From the NCBI GenBank assembly GCA_026075535.2, contig AP026545.1:1364001-1428000 (forward strand): 64,000 nucleotides of DNA, in the 5' to 3' direction. The DNA comes from Tricholoma matsutake (Eukaryota > Basidiomycota > Agaricomycetes > Agaricales > Tricholomataceae). Position 1 is the stretch's first letter. Every line of letters starts with the position of its first letter. Below, piece by piece: positions 21,952-34,639 of this stretch. The position numbers and the translations under genes were made by a program. The notes beneath the pieces were generated by a model. It worked only from the letters and a program-made list of their open reading frames with translations. It was not told where the DNA came from and did not search any database.

Positions 21952-24900
21952 ACATCCTTCCAACCTTATGTGCACGAAATTCACTCATGATCACTTGCCC
22001 CCGCATCTACCTTGGTCCTTGTGTCTTTGGGCCATTTGGGCAGGTATGCTTTCGACGCCCTGCACATCTGACGAAAAGTTAGATCTGATCATCTTATTCC
22101 CGCAATACAACGTGTTGGCGGGGCTGATCGTTCTCTTATGGTTCTCTGGTTGCTCGTTTCTATCCGCGTGTTCGCTCCTTTTTCAAGCCAAAAACTGATT
22201 CGTGGACATGCAGACAATCCCGTGTCCTTGAAATATCTATTGCCCTGCTCTTTGGTTTCCTGCGTGACTGAAAAACTCTCATTTGATGTACCTTCGTCGG
22301 ATCTGAAGAATCGATTCATTCCCAATCAGGCAACGCTTCTTCTGTTTGTCCTGCTAATTGGACTCAAAACATTATGTCATGGCTGTGAAGATTCTGATTG
22401 ACTAAAGCGTCACCCCGTTCACGCGATATTCCACTGCTTCAACTCCGTTACAACCTGTTACAACTTTGAATTGCTGATGATTCATAGAATCAAGGCCACG
22501 TTCCTTTGTCTCGATGGAGCTACAGGCTCTCGCCGATCCAATTTACTCCAAATACATCCGGGTGGTGTTGGTGACATCTTATTATTTTTGCGAAACGAAT
22601 GCTTTCCCGTCCGGTTGCTGGAGGGCCTGTCATCACTGAAGTATCCACCATTTGATAGCCACTGTTCAACTTCAAGTTATGGAGGAGAAAGTTGTTTTGC
22701 ACGAGAGGCTAGCAGCGGCCAACAGTGGTCATTGGATATTTTTGGCGATCTGAAGAATTTGTGCGGTGTAATACGTGGGGTTTTCAATTACCAAATATCA
22801 ATCTTCTGAGTTCCGGCCGTCATCGATAACAATCGGCTAACAAATTCGTCCGGAATTGTAGGGACAACACAATAATAAGGTTGGTTTCGAAGCCTATAAA
22901 ATCCCATGAAAAAGCGAACAACCTTCATATCGAAAATTCCCCGACTCCGTTTTCACTCTCTCATCTAACAGATTTCTAGTCCATTCTCCTCTCGACTCGG
23001 TGAGCTTCTCATATGTGCTCGGCATAACGGACGCGCGACTTTATTTCATTCCTTTTCTTTTGTATTTTATTTATGCCGTATTCATGAGATCAGATAGCTT
23101 CCAATGTCTCTCCGCTTCCATTCAGCTATGACCACAGATACATGATTATCCCTGCTCATTGTTGCTAGGACATCGTGGTCTCTGTTCATAGCCAAAATTC
23201 CAGAGTGGAACGGAGCGTCGTCGGCGCTTTTTCGATCATGGACGACATAGTGTTGCCTAGAATTTTCTATTCGTTTCCATCTAGTGCTAGTGATATCTGC
23301 TGCTACAACGAGTATTTAGTTCATACCGCTCACGTACTTTACTGACGTGTGGACTATTCAACCGCTTACCTTGTCTCTGCTGCCGTAGAAGTCGACGTTG
23401 TTAGGACGGCGCAGTTTGACATTGGTCAGTCAATAAGCTACAGATGATACTCATCGAGTTAGACTGTATGTGAATCGGAAAAGGATCACAACGCCGGCTG
23501 GTTGGTAAATTTTCTGGAAAATGCCACCACAGATCGTAAAATTCACTGCCAGATTGACGACGGTTGCCCCACGCAACCTGAGCATCCAATCGATGATCGG
23601 GGCTGTGGTGGAAATTATGTCAATGTGGAGACTCCACATCGGGACAAAAAATCAGATCTCTTCCGGGTAGTGATGTGCAGGCATCATTAATTTCAGCGGA
23701 TTCAAAGAGCTGTTATGTAGTAGCATAACTGGTGATGTCAGGCCACTCGGCTTGACCAGGCTCAGGCTTGGATCGATGGCGAGGGTCTGCTCGGGTTTAA
23801 ACCGGGACTTTGAATGAAGGACACGTGGAAATCTGGTAAAAAATTAGTTCTCACTGATAAATGGCGACGACAAATGCAAAGGTGAGGATAGGTAAGTTTA
23901 GACTTCGAACGCTCATCAAGATGCAGAAGTACTGCACATGTCACTAATTCCCACAGGCATTGTGGACGAGTACACTCACGTTGATTCTAGATGCTTCTGA
24001 TATTTTTCATCTATCACGGTGTGTTGTACCTTTGCCTCCACCACCAAGTCACGGCTTGGAGCCTTGGTTCAGGCTTTCAGATATACCAGGCTAAGTCTGC
24101 TCGGCTTGGCTCGTCTCGGGCTTTCAAATTTCGGGGTGAGCCGGGCGCCGAGCCTTGCACATTACTTCCGGTGTAGAAGAACCATAGTTTGCTTCGCGGC
24201 TCTTTCTCAAGTTCAGGGCGACTTTGCACAGAGCCTTAGTAAGTTAAGCCGTCGGCTATTATCCCTGAGGTTTGAAATGGGTAAGTGTTTGAAAACTCGA
24301 TATTGGGCCTTGTTCCCTTGGACTTGGGACCGCGGAATTATCGGAATAAGGGCTCAAGGTATCTGGTCGCATGAACTTAAGAAGGAAATTTGCTGAGTTT
24401 TGGTGAGACTACAGGAACGGTGAGCACAAATTCTACTGATTGGGAGGAAACAGTGTCGGAATTATTTCGGTGGACCACGATCACTGGAATTTTTTATATT
24501 AATATGATCCCTATATAGAAGGCAACCTCTATGCAAAATTCCGTGGCTACGCATTGGCTGTAAACTTTGCTAGACGGAGACTCTGCCAATGAGATGTCCT
24601 GTTCACCGAGCTAGAACGCGTCGCGTGTACAGATATCGTACTCGCTTGATGGCATGCCGTGTGAGGGTTTCATGCCTCCAAGGAACTGACAGTGAATTCT
24701 GGGAACGCGACTCGCGACGCTCTACCATATATACATAGGCAGAACCATATACACCTGCGACAGAAATCTGGAGGTCCAAGAATTTCAAATACCTATGTCG
24801 CTATCCCAAGCATTGTATACAACATGGTGATTAATATTGTCTGTATCTCGTTCCCAGGTTTTCTACATAACAAAACGAGTTGTTCCGGGTTTGTACCGAA

Positions 24901-25524
24901 TTGTACACATTATACCAGAGACAAACACTACAACATCTTGCGCGCATTGCCCCGGTGTATATCCTCATCATCTTCACGTAACAATTGCGCGACGAAATGA
25001 AATCAGATGAGCGATCTTATGAGCGAGTCAACAAGCTACATCCCTGATCAGATGTCCACAAGAACCTGAGCATGGGGACCAAAGGAGATGCTTATAGTAG
25101 TACTTAATGTCAACAGGGAAGAACCGTGGACGGGAGAGGGAAAAGACATATGCAGACCTTCAGATGAATAATTAAGCGATCCCACGGATCGTGAGTTACA
25201 TCACACCCCAGACCGTCGGCGGTGTCCGCCTGCCAGAAGGGTCTACCCAGAGCTCACACATCAGTCGAAACTCGAAAGCGAATAAGCAACTCACTTACTT
25301 TACAGCGAAAGAAGGCGAGTCTCATGATTAATGGACTCTGCGTGAACGAAAATCAACTAGAAAATATTTCTTCGCATTCGAGGCAATGTTTGGAGCAGAG
25401 GGGAGGAAGTCTGGTTGAACGTCGGACTTGGGAACCAGGATTATCTAAGCAGATACTCACTTGAACCGGACCTCGTTCCTTCTACGCATTCAGGCTTATA
25501 AACTCTGTCAGTTCTGTGATTGAG
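21952..25524. other. Gene-poor interval
   Basis: Overlapping short frames (21899-22198, 22471-22809, 24019-24396, 24692-25000) have no recognised domain. A TATA-like box at about 22896 (tataaaat), a pyrimidine-rich stretch and a splice-donor-like ggtgagc near 22997 look like the 5' end of a transcript, but no coding sequence follows. AGCC/GGCTCGG-rich words at about 23728-24170 recall a decayed hAT MITE. Confidence 0.4.
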
Positions 25525-26356
25525 ATGGATGCTCGACTTCGTCGCGTAAATAAGGAGATTGCAGGTGAGTTTGCTGGTTTTAGCCAGTGAGCATTGTCTT
25601 AACTTGGAAGCAGATTGCAAGAATGACAAGACGTCGAATATCAGGCTAGATCTTGTTGGCGAATCACCATTTCATCTCAAAGGGTCATTTCCTGGTCCAG
25701 AAGGCACACCATATGAAGGAGGTCACTTTGAAGTCGTACGTTCACACACCATCGTGTGTGATCATCATCGCACTCACGCGTAATCGATTGGCACGATAGG
25801 ATATCGTTATTCCCGATTCATATCCCTTTCAGCCCGTGAAAATGAAGTTTATCACGAAAGTCTATCATCCAAACGTTTCCTCCGCCTCTGGGGCAATTTG
25901 TCTCGACATTCTGAAAGATGCCTGGTCTCCAGTGCTCACTCTGAAGTCGACATTGATCTCCCTGCAGAGCCTCCTGTGCTCTCCGGAACCAAACGACCCA
26001 CAAGACGCCGAGGTCGCGAAACACTATACAACGAGTAAAAACAGTTTCAATGACACAGCAGTTTACTGGACGCAGATTTATGCCGGAGGCCCTGGACTGA
26101 AGGAGAAGAAGGGCAAAGGTGCAGAGATAGGGACTCGAGATGAGGTCGCTATTGCAGGGCTAGAGAAGGCCCACGTAGATCAGTTCGAAGCCTTGGGTTT
26201 CCCAAGAAGTAAAGTTGTATGTCACCTAGCCATCTGTTCTCATCCCTCACCTTAAAACCCGAGTCCTAGATTGACGTACTTCGGCGGTTGAACTACCGGG
26301 GTTCGAATGTGGCGAAACTTACGGAAGATAGAGTGGTGGAGGAACTCTTGAAATGA
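25525..26356 (+). CDS. UBC1: Ubiquitin-conjugating enzyme E2 with UBA domain (Ubc1 / UBE2K type)
   Basis: Four exons (25525-25564, 25614-25735, 25800-26216, 26270-26356) join to 221 residues. UBC fold, about 1-150: helix MDARLRRVNKEIADCKND, the PPxTPY-like segment FPGPEGTPYEGGHFEV, HPN box VYHPNVSS, and the active-site Cys in GAICLDILKDAWSP. A linker of about 20 residues leads to a C-terminal UBA domain (HVDQFEALGFPRSKVIDVLRRL...VEELLK). This architecture is that of Ubc1/E2-25K, which extends Lys48-linked ubiquitin chains, partly with the anaphase-promoting complex in yeast. The GAICLDI active-site context and the UBA make the assignment firm. It is the last intact ordinary host gene before the repeat compartment. 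Confidence 0.96.
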
Positions 26357-27341
26357 AATGATTGCCCCCGTTTGCTTTCTAGAGTTCCCATGTTACGAAT
26401 CCACGAAATTTGACTGTTGTTACGTGAGATCTTGTCCGTTGTATGAATGACAGTTCTGGTTTCGCACACATCTTCTCTCGTGTTGGGAATCTTGCTGATC
26501 CGCTAATTATTATGCTCTAGATTATCTTATCATTACATAGTTGCTATGTTACTAAGATAAGGCGACGGGTCTTTTCATCACCTTATGTAAGCTGCTTAGT
26601 AAGTGCCAAGACTGGCCAAATGTCGGTGTAGAAAAGAAAGTTCATGACTTTTTATTGATGCCTTGTGGATTTTTCAGAAGGGAAGATGCATAGAATTAAA
26701 CTTCTGTAGCTCTGCCTCCTCGGAACCTCCATTCTGGGGGTGTTTGCCATTGTTGTATTCAATGCTAGGTGCCTGTGCATGCAAACTCCCCAACTTTTGG
26801 AATCTTTTGACACTGATTTACAGTAAGAGGGGCTAACATTCAGGGAAAAGGTAATATATCCATGACTTTGTATTCTATACATGCTCCTTACATGGTATTA
26901 TCACATGTTTTGTCATGTGATGTGGCCAAATGTTAGCTTGTCAAATTTTGAAAAGTGTTGGAACATTGTCAGAAAAGATGTTGGAAGTGTTTAAGGTCAA
27001 GGGAAAAAATCTAAATTTGTGACCCTTACTACTGCACAAGAAACTCAAAGTCTTATATTTTTTCTTTGGAGGAGTTGTCATTAGTATCCTATCTATGCAT
27101 CTCTGCACTCAGAATGGGCAGATATGCAATGTGGTGAGAATAGATGATGTTGCGAGACAGCCATGTTTTTGCTTACATAAACCCATGATGGAAAAGACTG
27201 TCACCTATCTCATATTGATATCTACCCATGCTACATAACTAAGCATAAGTATAGCTAAGGACATACTAAAAAGTAAGCCTCAATAGACTAAGTAGTAGAA
27301 GTAAATATGAAAGTAAGTAAAGAATGCTAGTGGGGTAGCAT
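26357..27341. other. Transition into the repeat compartment
   Basis: No gene is seen. From about 26650 on, CpG dinucleotides become rare and A/T-rich sequence without frames dominates. Confidence 0.5.
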
Positions 27342-27897
27342 TAGTGTTGCCAACGGCATGGCTCGGAGCTGCGAGCCATTGAGCCGAGCTGCTATTTTGG
27401 GCCAGCTGCACCAATAAATTGGCTTGCAGCTCAGAGCCACCCAGAGCCACTCAAGCCATGCCCTAAGTTGCCTCAAATTCAGAGCAACTGGAGGGCTTTA
27501 AATGTTCTTAAAACACTATAAAACACTCTGTAGGAGTCCCTACTGCCAGTTTGAATACATGTTGTTATACCCTACTCCCCAGAGCCATCTCTCGAGCATG
27601 TTTTGTAATAGGTATGAGGAGATAAATACAGCCAAATAATCTCATCCAAGATACCGATCTGTGCAAAACTCAATAGTATGACTTGTTTCTTTTGTAATAA
27701 TAGTCTACACAACCCATTTGACTATTAAAATACATAACTGAAGCATAAATACCACTTGGATTGCAAGCCTACAACTTTGGGCAATCTCAATCGGCTTAGC
27801 CGGCTCAGAGCTGCTCAGGGTGACTCAGTGCCATTTTGATCAGCTCAAGTGCCTGAGCTGCGCTGTGGGCAAGCCGAGCTGAGCCGTGGCATCACTA
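27342..27897. mobile_element. hAT-type MITE, 556 bp
   Basis: The left end tagtgttgcca and the right end tggcatcacta are terminal inverted repeats of the hAT type. They are flanked by a perfect 8-bp target duplication ggtagcat (27334-27341 and 27898-27905). The interior next to both ends is rich in agcc/ggct words (ggctcggagc, gagccgagctg), so the ends can fold further. There is no coding sequence. Confidence 0.88.
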
Positions 27898-28328
27898 GGT
27901 AGCATCAAAACCTCATTAAGGAGAGCTTGCCACCACTGCAGTGCAAAATACACTGTGATGTGCAATACTAAATATGATGGTATAGATAAATCAGTAACTG
28001 GCTCCTATGGCGGCAACACACTGAACTTGGTCCCAAATACAACCAGAGAGACAAATTGAGTGAGTACACTCATGAGTAATAGCCAAACATGATATAGTAT
28101 AGATGTTACAATTTTCCTTGTAACTCATGGAACCCGACTGACCCGACACACATACAATGCATGTCGACAACATGCATTCGATCCCCTTCCTGTGGAAGGC
28201 ACCCTTGACACATGGTGACCCCATGCATCCGAACCCACTCCCACACATGCTGTGATACAACAGCCCTTTGACATGAGGTCCATGACGTCAGACTCTCATG
28301 ATTGACATTGGATCCTTGACATTGGATC

Positions 28329-28770
28329 TGTGACATCGGACGCCTCATGCTAGGCATGAGGCTTAACTGTTTCTATTCTTACTTGATATGCATCTACCCT
28401 TCCGATTGGACGATAGGGACCTCCCTTTTAGTATAAGTACTGTGACTTGTCCTTAGTTTAGATCTAGGCAATCTACAGCCTTAACTTGCAAGCTCATTTG
28501 AAACTACTAAGGAATCCCCTTAGTACATGAACTCACTTGAAACCACTAAGGAAGCCCCTTAGTGCATGAACCCAGATGACTCTATGCAGAAGCCCTGCTA
28601 GAGGTGTACTATCATCTTACGTCGGACGCTCTGAGTAAGACTAGTACCAAATGACTCAATGAGGAAGCACCTCATTGGACGACATTGACTAGATCGAGTA
28701 GTTGAGGCTTTGCCCTTAACAATAGAACCATGCATCTGGGATCCCACTTCCTAATTAAGTGGTTACATCA
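28329..28770 (+). repeat. Putative solo or 5' LTR
   Basis: The block starts tgtgacatcgg, has a TATA-like agtataagtactgtg at 28430-28444, contains repeated words (actaagga.gccccttagt) and ends ttacatca. It is followed after a few bases by tggtgcaagcaccgatcc (28779-28796), which looks like a primer-binding site. No matching second LTR was found. The boundaries are estimates. Confidence 0.35.
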
Positions 28771-28796
28771 TTGTGTAGTGGTGCAAGCACCGATCC

Positions 28797-30252
28797 CCAA
28801 CTCCTGTTTTTTCAAAGCTGTTATTGAACTTGTAGAACAATACAGAAAAATTGAAAATTCCTAAAGTTCCTCCTTGATCTCTTCAACTACAAGATCAACA
28901 TTCTTTGCAAGCTCCTTAGCTTCAACCCCAATTTCCTTGGAACTCATTATAGTACTGGGTTCCATCACAGAATCATACTCAGCTAGCAAGATGACATCTT
29001 GAATGTTGAGACTGAGGACCCAGATTCACATGCCTGGCTGTCCTTGTAAGAGCTGATGGTAAAGATCACCATGACAGCTGAGTTAGCATCAAGTTCATTG
29101 TTATAAGGTCACAGGGAGCCATAGGTAGACAGTTTGAATGGCTTTCTACCATTGTACACAGGAACTTGCTGTGCATAAGATAACAGAACAGTAAGGGGTA
29201 CTATTGTCACTTACTATCTCCATTCCATCTTTGTACAGGTGCTCCCCACACAGCCTTTGAACCCAAGGCACTCTTAACTGGTGAAGAAGGTGGTACTTTT
29301 GACTTGGATGGCAAGAAGTTTGCAGATTTCTCTTGTGATGAGGTCTTCAGACACATTCCTTGTAGAGATTAACTATTTTCTCACCTGTTTTCTTATAGGA
29401 GGACAAACTAATACCTTGGGACATGTTCAAAACAAATTTCTTACAGTCCAGGATGGCTCCTAAAACTGTAATTGCACATGGAAATGTATGGTCAGAGAAA
29501 GCCACTGACAGTGAGTGTGTTGTTGATCCAGATAACAAAGATGATAATACTGTAATGCCAAGTAAAAAGAAGTGGGTGGTATGCAAGTCCAGCTTTGAAA
29601 TGACATAGTTGCCATGCAAATGTAGTGTTGTTGGGTCTGCCATTGCTAGGTTGATGAAAGGGGCTGAGATAGAAAGTATAGTGTTAAAAGCATTCAGTTG
29701 AGCAGCTGTTCCACTTTGAAGATGTTACTGAAGCAGACTGTCAATGGGACCACAAGCTCATTATTGGTGCTGTAGCAGAACCACTGAACATGATGCAAGA
29801 TTGTGACATCCCTGTGGGAATGTTCACAATTGAATGTTAGTGACCATTCTATGTCTCAACTCCACTTACTTGCTTCCAGTCTTTGTTGTTATGCCACTCT
29901 TTTGCTTAACTTTCTCAGTCTCGTTATAGCTGCTTTTTCTGATGTAAGTTGGTGAGCATGATTGTCAATATTCATACTTGCCCCTGTTCCTCAACTTTTT
30001 GCTTCTTTTGACTTGTAGCTGTTAACATCTCTTGGTCTTTGAAAGTCTTGTTGCTACTCTGTTTTCTGTCCAAAGGTATCCTCAACAAAATTATGAGAAC
30101 ATGAGGTGATAGGCACTTACTGGCCACCAACAGGACCATGCACACTGGGAGAATTAATGGGCTGGTGTTCATTTGGTGAATCCATGAGGCAGAGGTATGT
30201 GTCTGATAATCAGGATTTTAAAGTGGTTTCTTATCAGTTTAGCCTATCTTTG
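28797..30252. other. Unassigned repeat-compartment DNA
   Basis: Short frames on both strands (for example 29643-29347 minus, 29423-29608 plus) show no known domain. The low CpG content and lack of splice logic suggest old transposon debris. Confidence 0.4.
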
Positions 30253-30690
30253 CTTCTGTTATTATGAAACATTGTTCAGCATGGGCTTTGAATTTCATTG
30301 CAGGTGTTATTATAAGTGTTCATTAATGCAGGGGCAGGTTCATTACATGTGCCTGCACACATGCCATAATTGTTATGGCCCTCTCTCTGATATTACCTAG
30401 TTCAAAAGTGTTGGCTGCAGTGTGATTTGTTGCTCCTGCCTACCACACAGTTCTTGATCATTGGTTCTGTTATCATCAAACATTCTTCAGCATGGTCTTT
30501 GAAATTCATGGTGGGTGTCATTATTGTAAGTGTAGGATGAATCGTTTAACAGGTCTGGCACATTATTGATGGGCTTCATTACATGTGCATGCACATGTGT
30601 CATTGTTATGGTGCACTCTGATATTACCTAGTTGAAAAGTGACAGCTGCAGCATAATTTTTCACTCCTGCCTCCCAAGCAGCTCTTCATG
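30253..30690 (+). repeat. Tandem direct duplication, about 210-225 bp units
   Basis: Unit 1 (about 30253-30460) and unit 2 (about 30464-30690) share ttctgttat, cagcatggnctttgaa, ttcattacatgtgc, ctctgatattacctagtt and ctcctgcct in the same order. They differ by scattered substitutions and a short insertion in unit 2. Confidence 0.65.
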
Positions 30691-31314
30691 CTGTCCCTGA
30701 TCTCTGTCACATTACTTGTATGCATTCTGTCAGAGGGTATGCCTAAACTGTACCCTTTTCTGCAGCTCCTTACCACACTCACAGTGAACAGTCTGTCTCA
30801 GTGGGCACAGACACATGTTGACTCAGAAGTCCATGGAAAACTTCAGCTCTGTGAATATGATGACAATGCCAAGATTAGACACTCATTTCAGATCAAGTCC
30901 ATGCCTGTTGGATACACCTTTCTCACATGGAAGGATACTTCTGATGAAGTTGTTCTGGATGTCACTACAGTCATCTCTGTCTTAACCCATACCTGTGATA
31001 ACCCATAACCTCCCATAAGCCATACTTTCTTGTGTCCACCGAGTTGGTTCCCTTCCAAATGGACCAAACTCTCCCATATCCCATAATCCATACCTTTTGG
31101 TGGACCATAACCCATAGGTGGACATGGAACCAATCACAAAATTTCCATATATGGATGTGCCTTTGTCAATTAGCACACTATATATGGATTTTCTAAGCTA
31201 TCTATGTAATTTTCAGTTAAATAATGTACCATTCAGCTGAGTAGGAGAGAGGATAGTGAGTATGGGTGCTGAAAAATATGATCGAACCATTTTTCACATT
31301 TCTCAACACCTTCT

Positions 31315-31611
31315 ATGGGCAAAAACCCACTTCAAGTCCTCAAGGGAGGGCTGAGCAAACTTAAGGAGACAGTCAAAAAATGGAAGGAATCCCTCCTCTT
31401 GTGGCTACAAGAATGGCAGAAAATCTCCTCAGAAGATGAAGACTGGCTTGATCAAGAAGCCAACTTTGTTGATGAGAAAGCACTCGTTGACATACTTGAG
31501 AATGCCTCAGATTACGAGTGTGCACTCTCAAAGCTAGACCCAAAGCAGAAGCCTTTATTTGAGAAACTGATAGAACTTGGTGGTGGAATCAAAGATGTTA
31601 TTATCATGTGA
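31315..31611 (+). pseudogene. Open frame of unknown function in the pogo element
   Basis: This 98-codon frame precedes the DNA-binding part of the transposase. It is charged and helical (LSKLKETVKKWKESLLLWLQ) with an acidic middle. It may be the old N-terminus of the transposase or a separate product. No family is recognised. Confidence 0.35.
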
Positions 31612-31689
31612 AAGAGTTCAAAGAGGAAAAGTGAGTGATTGCCAGTGCCTTCCTGAAATAGACATGGGTACAACTGAAGTGGGATCAGG

Positions 31690-33567
31690 ACCAGAGGAAA
31701 GAAAGAAGCCATCATGAGAAAAGAAGAAGGTGGACCCAGTTTTCACTAAGAAGGAGAATGCAACCATTGCTCAGAGAATAGAGATCCTCGACTGGTACCA
31801 TAAGCATTCTGGTCCCAAGAAGAGCCAGGTCAACACTGCGGCTTATTTTGACAAGATCTATCCAAACCTAAGGCTTAAGCAGCCAATCATTTCTGATTGG
31901 GTCCGAAATGAAGTGAAATGGTGGAAGGAATGGGCAGACCAGCAGAGCTCAGGAAAGGTGGGGAATATAAACACAAGGCCAGCCTCATAATTTCTCCTTT
32001 CTGAAATATAGTTAGAAATTCTTTGTGAAATATTATATTTGAGACTAAATTTCTACAAACAGAAATTCAAAAAATTACCCAGTAGAAATATACTTTGAAA
32101 ATCAATATTTCTAATGAGTAATTTTTTGAATTTCTGTTTGTAGAAATTTAGTCTCAAATGTAATATTTCACAAAGAATTTCTAAATATATTTCAGAAAGG
32201 AGGAATTATGAGGCTGGCCTTGTGAAAATGAATGAAGCAGACCGAGCACCCTCAGGTCAATGAGATGCTTGAGTTATGGGTAGCAAAGGCAATGACAGAT
32301 GGAATCCGGGTCATGGGAGAGGTGTTGCGACAAAAATGGCACAAGTTCGCTGATCTCGAGAATATTCTGCAAGGTAAGAGGTTGACTCTCAGTGAGGGAT
32401 GGTTGATGGCGTTCAAGAGGCGATGCGGTCTGAAGGAAAACAGAACCCATGGCGAGGCCAGTTCTGTTGATCCTGCCAAGGTTGAGATTGAGCACGAGAG
32501 GATTCACAAATTAATTCAGAAATATGGGTATTGACTGAAGGACATATTTAATATGGATGAGACAGGACTCTTTTACATGTAAGATCTCCACTGAGCTCAT
32601 AAACATGCCTCGATCTCAATGAATTCACTTGTATTTTATTAGGATACCACCGGACCGAGGCCTGATGGATAAGCCATCATCAGGACTCAAAGGAAATAAA
32701 AAGTGGCTCACTTATGCATTTACGGCAAATGCAGATGGAAGTGAAAAACTTCCTGCTTTCATTATAGGGAAGGCAGCCCGTCCCCACGCATTCAATAAGA
32801 AAACTGGCAAACAGCTTGGATTTTATTGTTGGAACAATGCTAAGGCATGGATGACTTCCGTGCTTTACCAGGAGTTTCTTCGTGATTGGGACAGTAAATT
32901 GCAAGTGCAAGGCCAGCATATTCTGCTGTTTCAGGATAACTTCAGTGGTCATATCGCTCCTGACAGCCTCACAAACATTTCTGTTGAGAATTTTGAGCTG
33001 AACCTGACCTCTCATGTCCAACCGAATGACGCGGGCATCATCTGTTGCTTAAAAGCTCACTACCGCAGCAAATTCATTGCAAGAGCCATTGATCAGTATG
33101 ATAACAAGGTTGTCCCATCGGAAATTTATGACATTGATCAACTCAAAGCAATGCGACTTGCAGATTTGGCATGGAATCAAGTTGATATGACTACCATATG
33201 GAATTGTTGGAGAAAATCTGGTATCCTTCCTGATAATACCAATGCCTCGGAAATCCTTCCACCTCCTTCAATTCCCATCACTTCCCTCCTCAGTTCACTG
33301 GCCCCTCCAGATCCCACCACCTGTGCCGAGAACAACATTGCTGACTCATTAGCAGAACTGGAGAAGAGAGGGGTTTTACCAAGGGCCAATCAGATGGATA
33401 TTGATGAGTTACTCAACCCCGAGCCTGAGCGTGAGATTATCGCAATGAATGTATCTGATGAAGAAATCTTCGAATCAGTTCGTGAATGCCGACAGGGAGA
33501 GGAAATGATGGAAATCAACGGGGGGGACAATACCAATGAGGAGATCATTGACATGCCAAGCCATTGA
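31690..33567 (+). pseudogene. pogo-like transposase (CENP-B HTH plus DDE_1), inactivated
   Basis: The N-terminal CENP-B/psq-like helix-turn-helix reads IAQRIEILDWYHKHSG...ISDWVRNEVKWW (from 31730). The second HTH includes QTEHPQVNEMLELW and GWLMAFKRRCGLK. The catalytic core has NMDETGLFY (first Asp), LLFQDNFSGH (second Asp) and VQPNDAGIICCLKAHYR (third Asp). An intron (32579-32642, gtaaga...attag) is still spliceable. The frame is broken by TGA at 31715-31717, 32229-32231 and 32532-32534, each where Arg would fit, and by the MITE at 31972-32224. Such enzymes cut and paste the element at TA sites. The acidic C-terminal tail is intact to 33567. Confidence 0.88.
31972..32224. mobile_element. Palindromic MITE inside the transposase
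   Basis: Left arm cacaaggccagcctcataat is matched at the right end by attatgaggctggccttgtg. The arms stay complementary for about 105 bp each with few mismatches. Flanks are aaa on both sides (31969-31971, 32225-32227), a probable 3-bp target duplication: removing the element and one aaa restores reading-frame register of the host transposase. Confidence 0.85.
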
Positions 33568-33903
33568 GATGCTCTAGCAGCATCACTCATCCTGCAACGG
33601 TATGTAGCAGATCTCAATGATCCCTGCACACGTGAACTTGAGGCCATTCTTGCAGGCTTTGGCCATCAAGTGCACCTGCAGGAATCGCAAAACATGAAAC
33701 CAACTTTAATTACATCTTATTTCACCTCAAATTGTTCATAATTATCATATTTAGTCAGTATATAGTTATCTAATACATAATACAGCACTTGAATGAGCAA
33801 AAAAACGGGCCTGGGACAAGCTCTGCCAAAACCCATACTCTGTAATAACCCATACTTTTAGGTGTCCACCGACTAGTATGGGTTAAGACAGAGACGACTG
33901 TAC

Positions 33904-34637
33904 ATAGATATGTCACCAATTATCTGTTACCTCCAGTTACCAAGAATACAAAGTAAGGACAGTTCTATTCATGTTTTACACTTTGAAAACCTGTCAGGTT
34001 CAATGCAAATGACAATCAGTCAATTTTGTACAAGCTCAGTGTTGTTGGACCAGATTACTGTTTGTTCAAGAAGGCAGTGTCTGCCCTTCATCAAATTAAT
34101 GCTTTTTTCAAGGAGTCATTTACTGAAGGTGTTATGTGACCTCAAGTATGATCTGTAGTTGGCACTCTTTATGCCATCGTGGCTCAGACTTGTTTCCTTC
34201 CCACCATGTATAATGTCTTTCCTGAAGTACCTGTTTTGCTGCAGTTTGATCCTGACAATGTATTGGCCTGGCTCATCGACCCAGGCCACTTCAAGTTTAC
34301 TGAAGACAACATTGTTTCTTTCTTTGAAATTATTTTGGATGATGATGGGTAAGCAGTATGGTTTAATCAGGTGATGTATATTGTGGTTACAGGTTTCACA
34401 GGAAATTGTGCAAGGCTGAGGTGGTCCCTAGCATTTTCCAGCATAGTCATCTCATTGAAGCATCATCATGTTTTTGGCCTATTGCCATAGGCTTAGGCCA
34501 AGTGTTTCTTACATGGCTTGATTCTATTCTTTTAGTTAGCCAGATTGGTGCACAGGTATGTGTCTGGTTCTTGGATATGTTCTCCATACTGAATAATTTC
34601 CAGCTTATCCAAGACCAATGTGAACAGTTATGGTCCA
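33904..34637. other. Unassigned repeat-compartment DNA
   Basis: Three short plus-strand frames (33910-34158, 34159-34374, 34406-34714) have no recognised domain. No repeat structure was found. Confidence 0.4.
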
Positions 34638-34639
34638 TA

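Larger units (their letters stand above)
30968..33900 (+). mobile_element. pogo/Tigger-type (Tc1/mariner superfamily) DNA transposon
   Basis: The left terminus cagtcatctctgtcttaacc and the right terminus, read in reverse complement as cagtcgtctctgtcttaacc, are inverted repeats of at least 24 bp with one mismatch. They are flanked by TA on both sides (30966-30967 and 33901-33902), the target duplication of this superfamily. Subterminal aacccata words recur near both ends. The interior encodes a CENP-B/DDE_1-type transposase relic. The element is about 2.9 kb and carries a 253-bp MITE. Confidence 0.9.

Noticed and set aside
22890..23400. A gene behind the TATA-like box and splice-donor-like site near 22.9-23.0 kb
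   Set aside because: No open frame of useful length or conserved sequence follows on the plus strand; a non-coding transcript is possible but unsupported.
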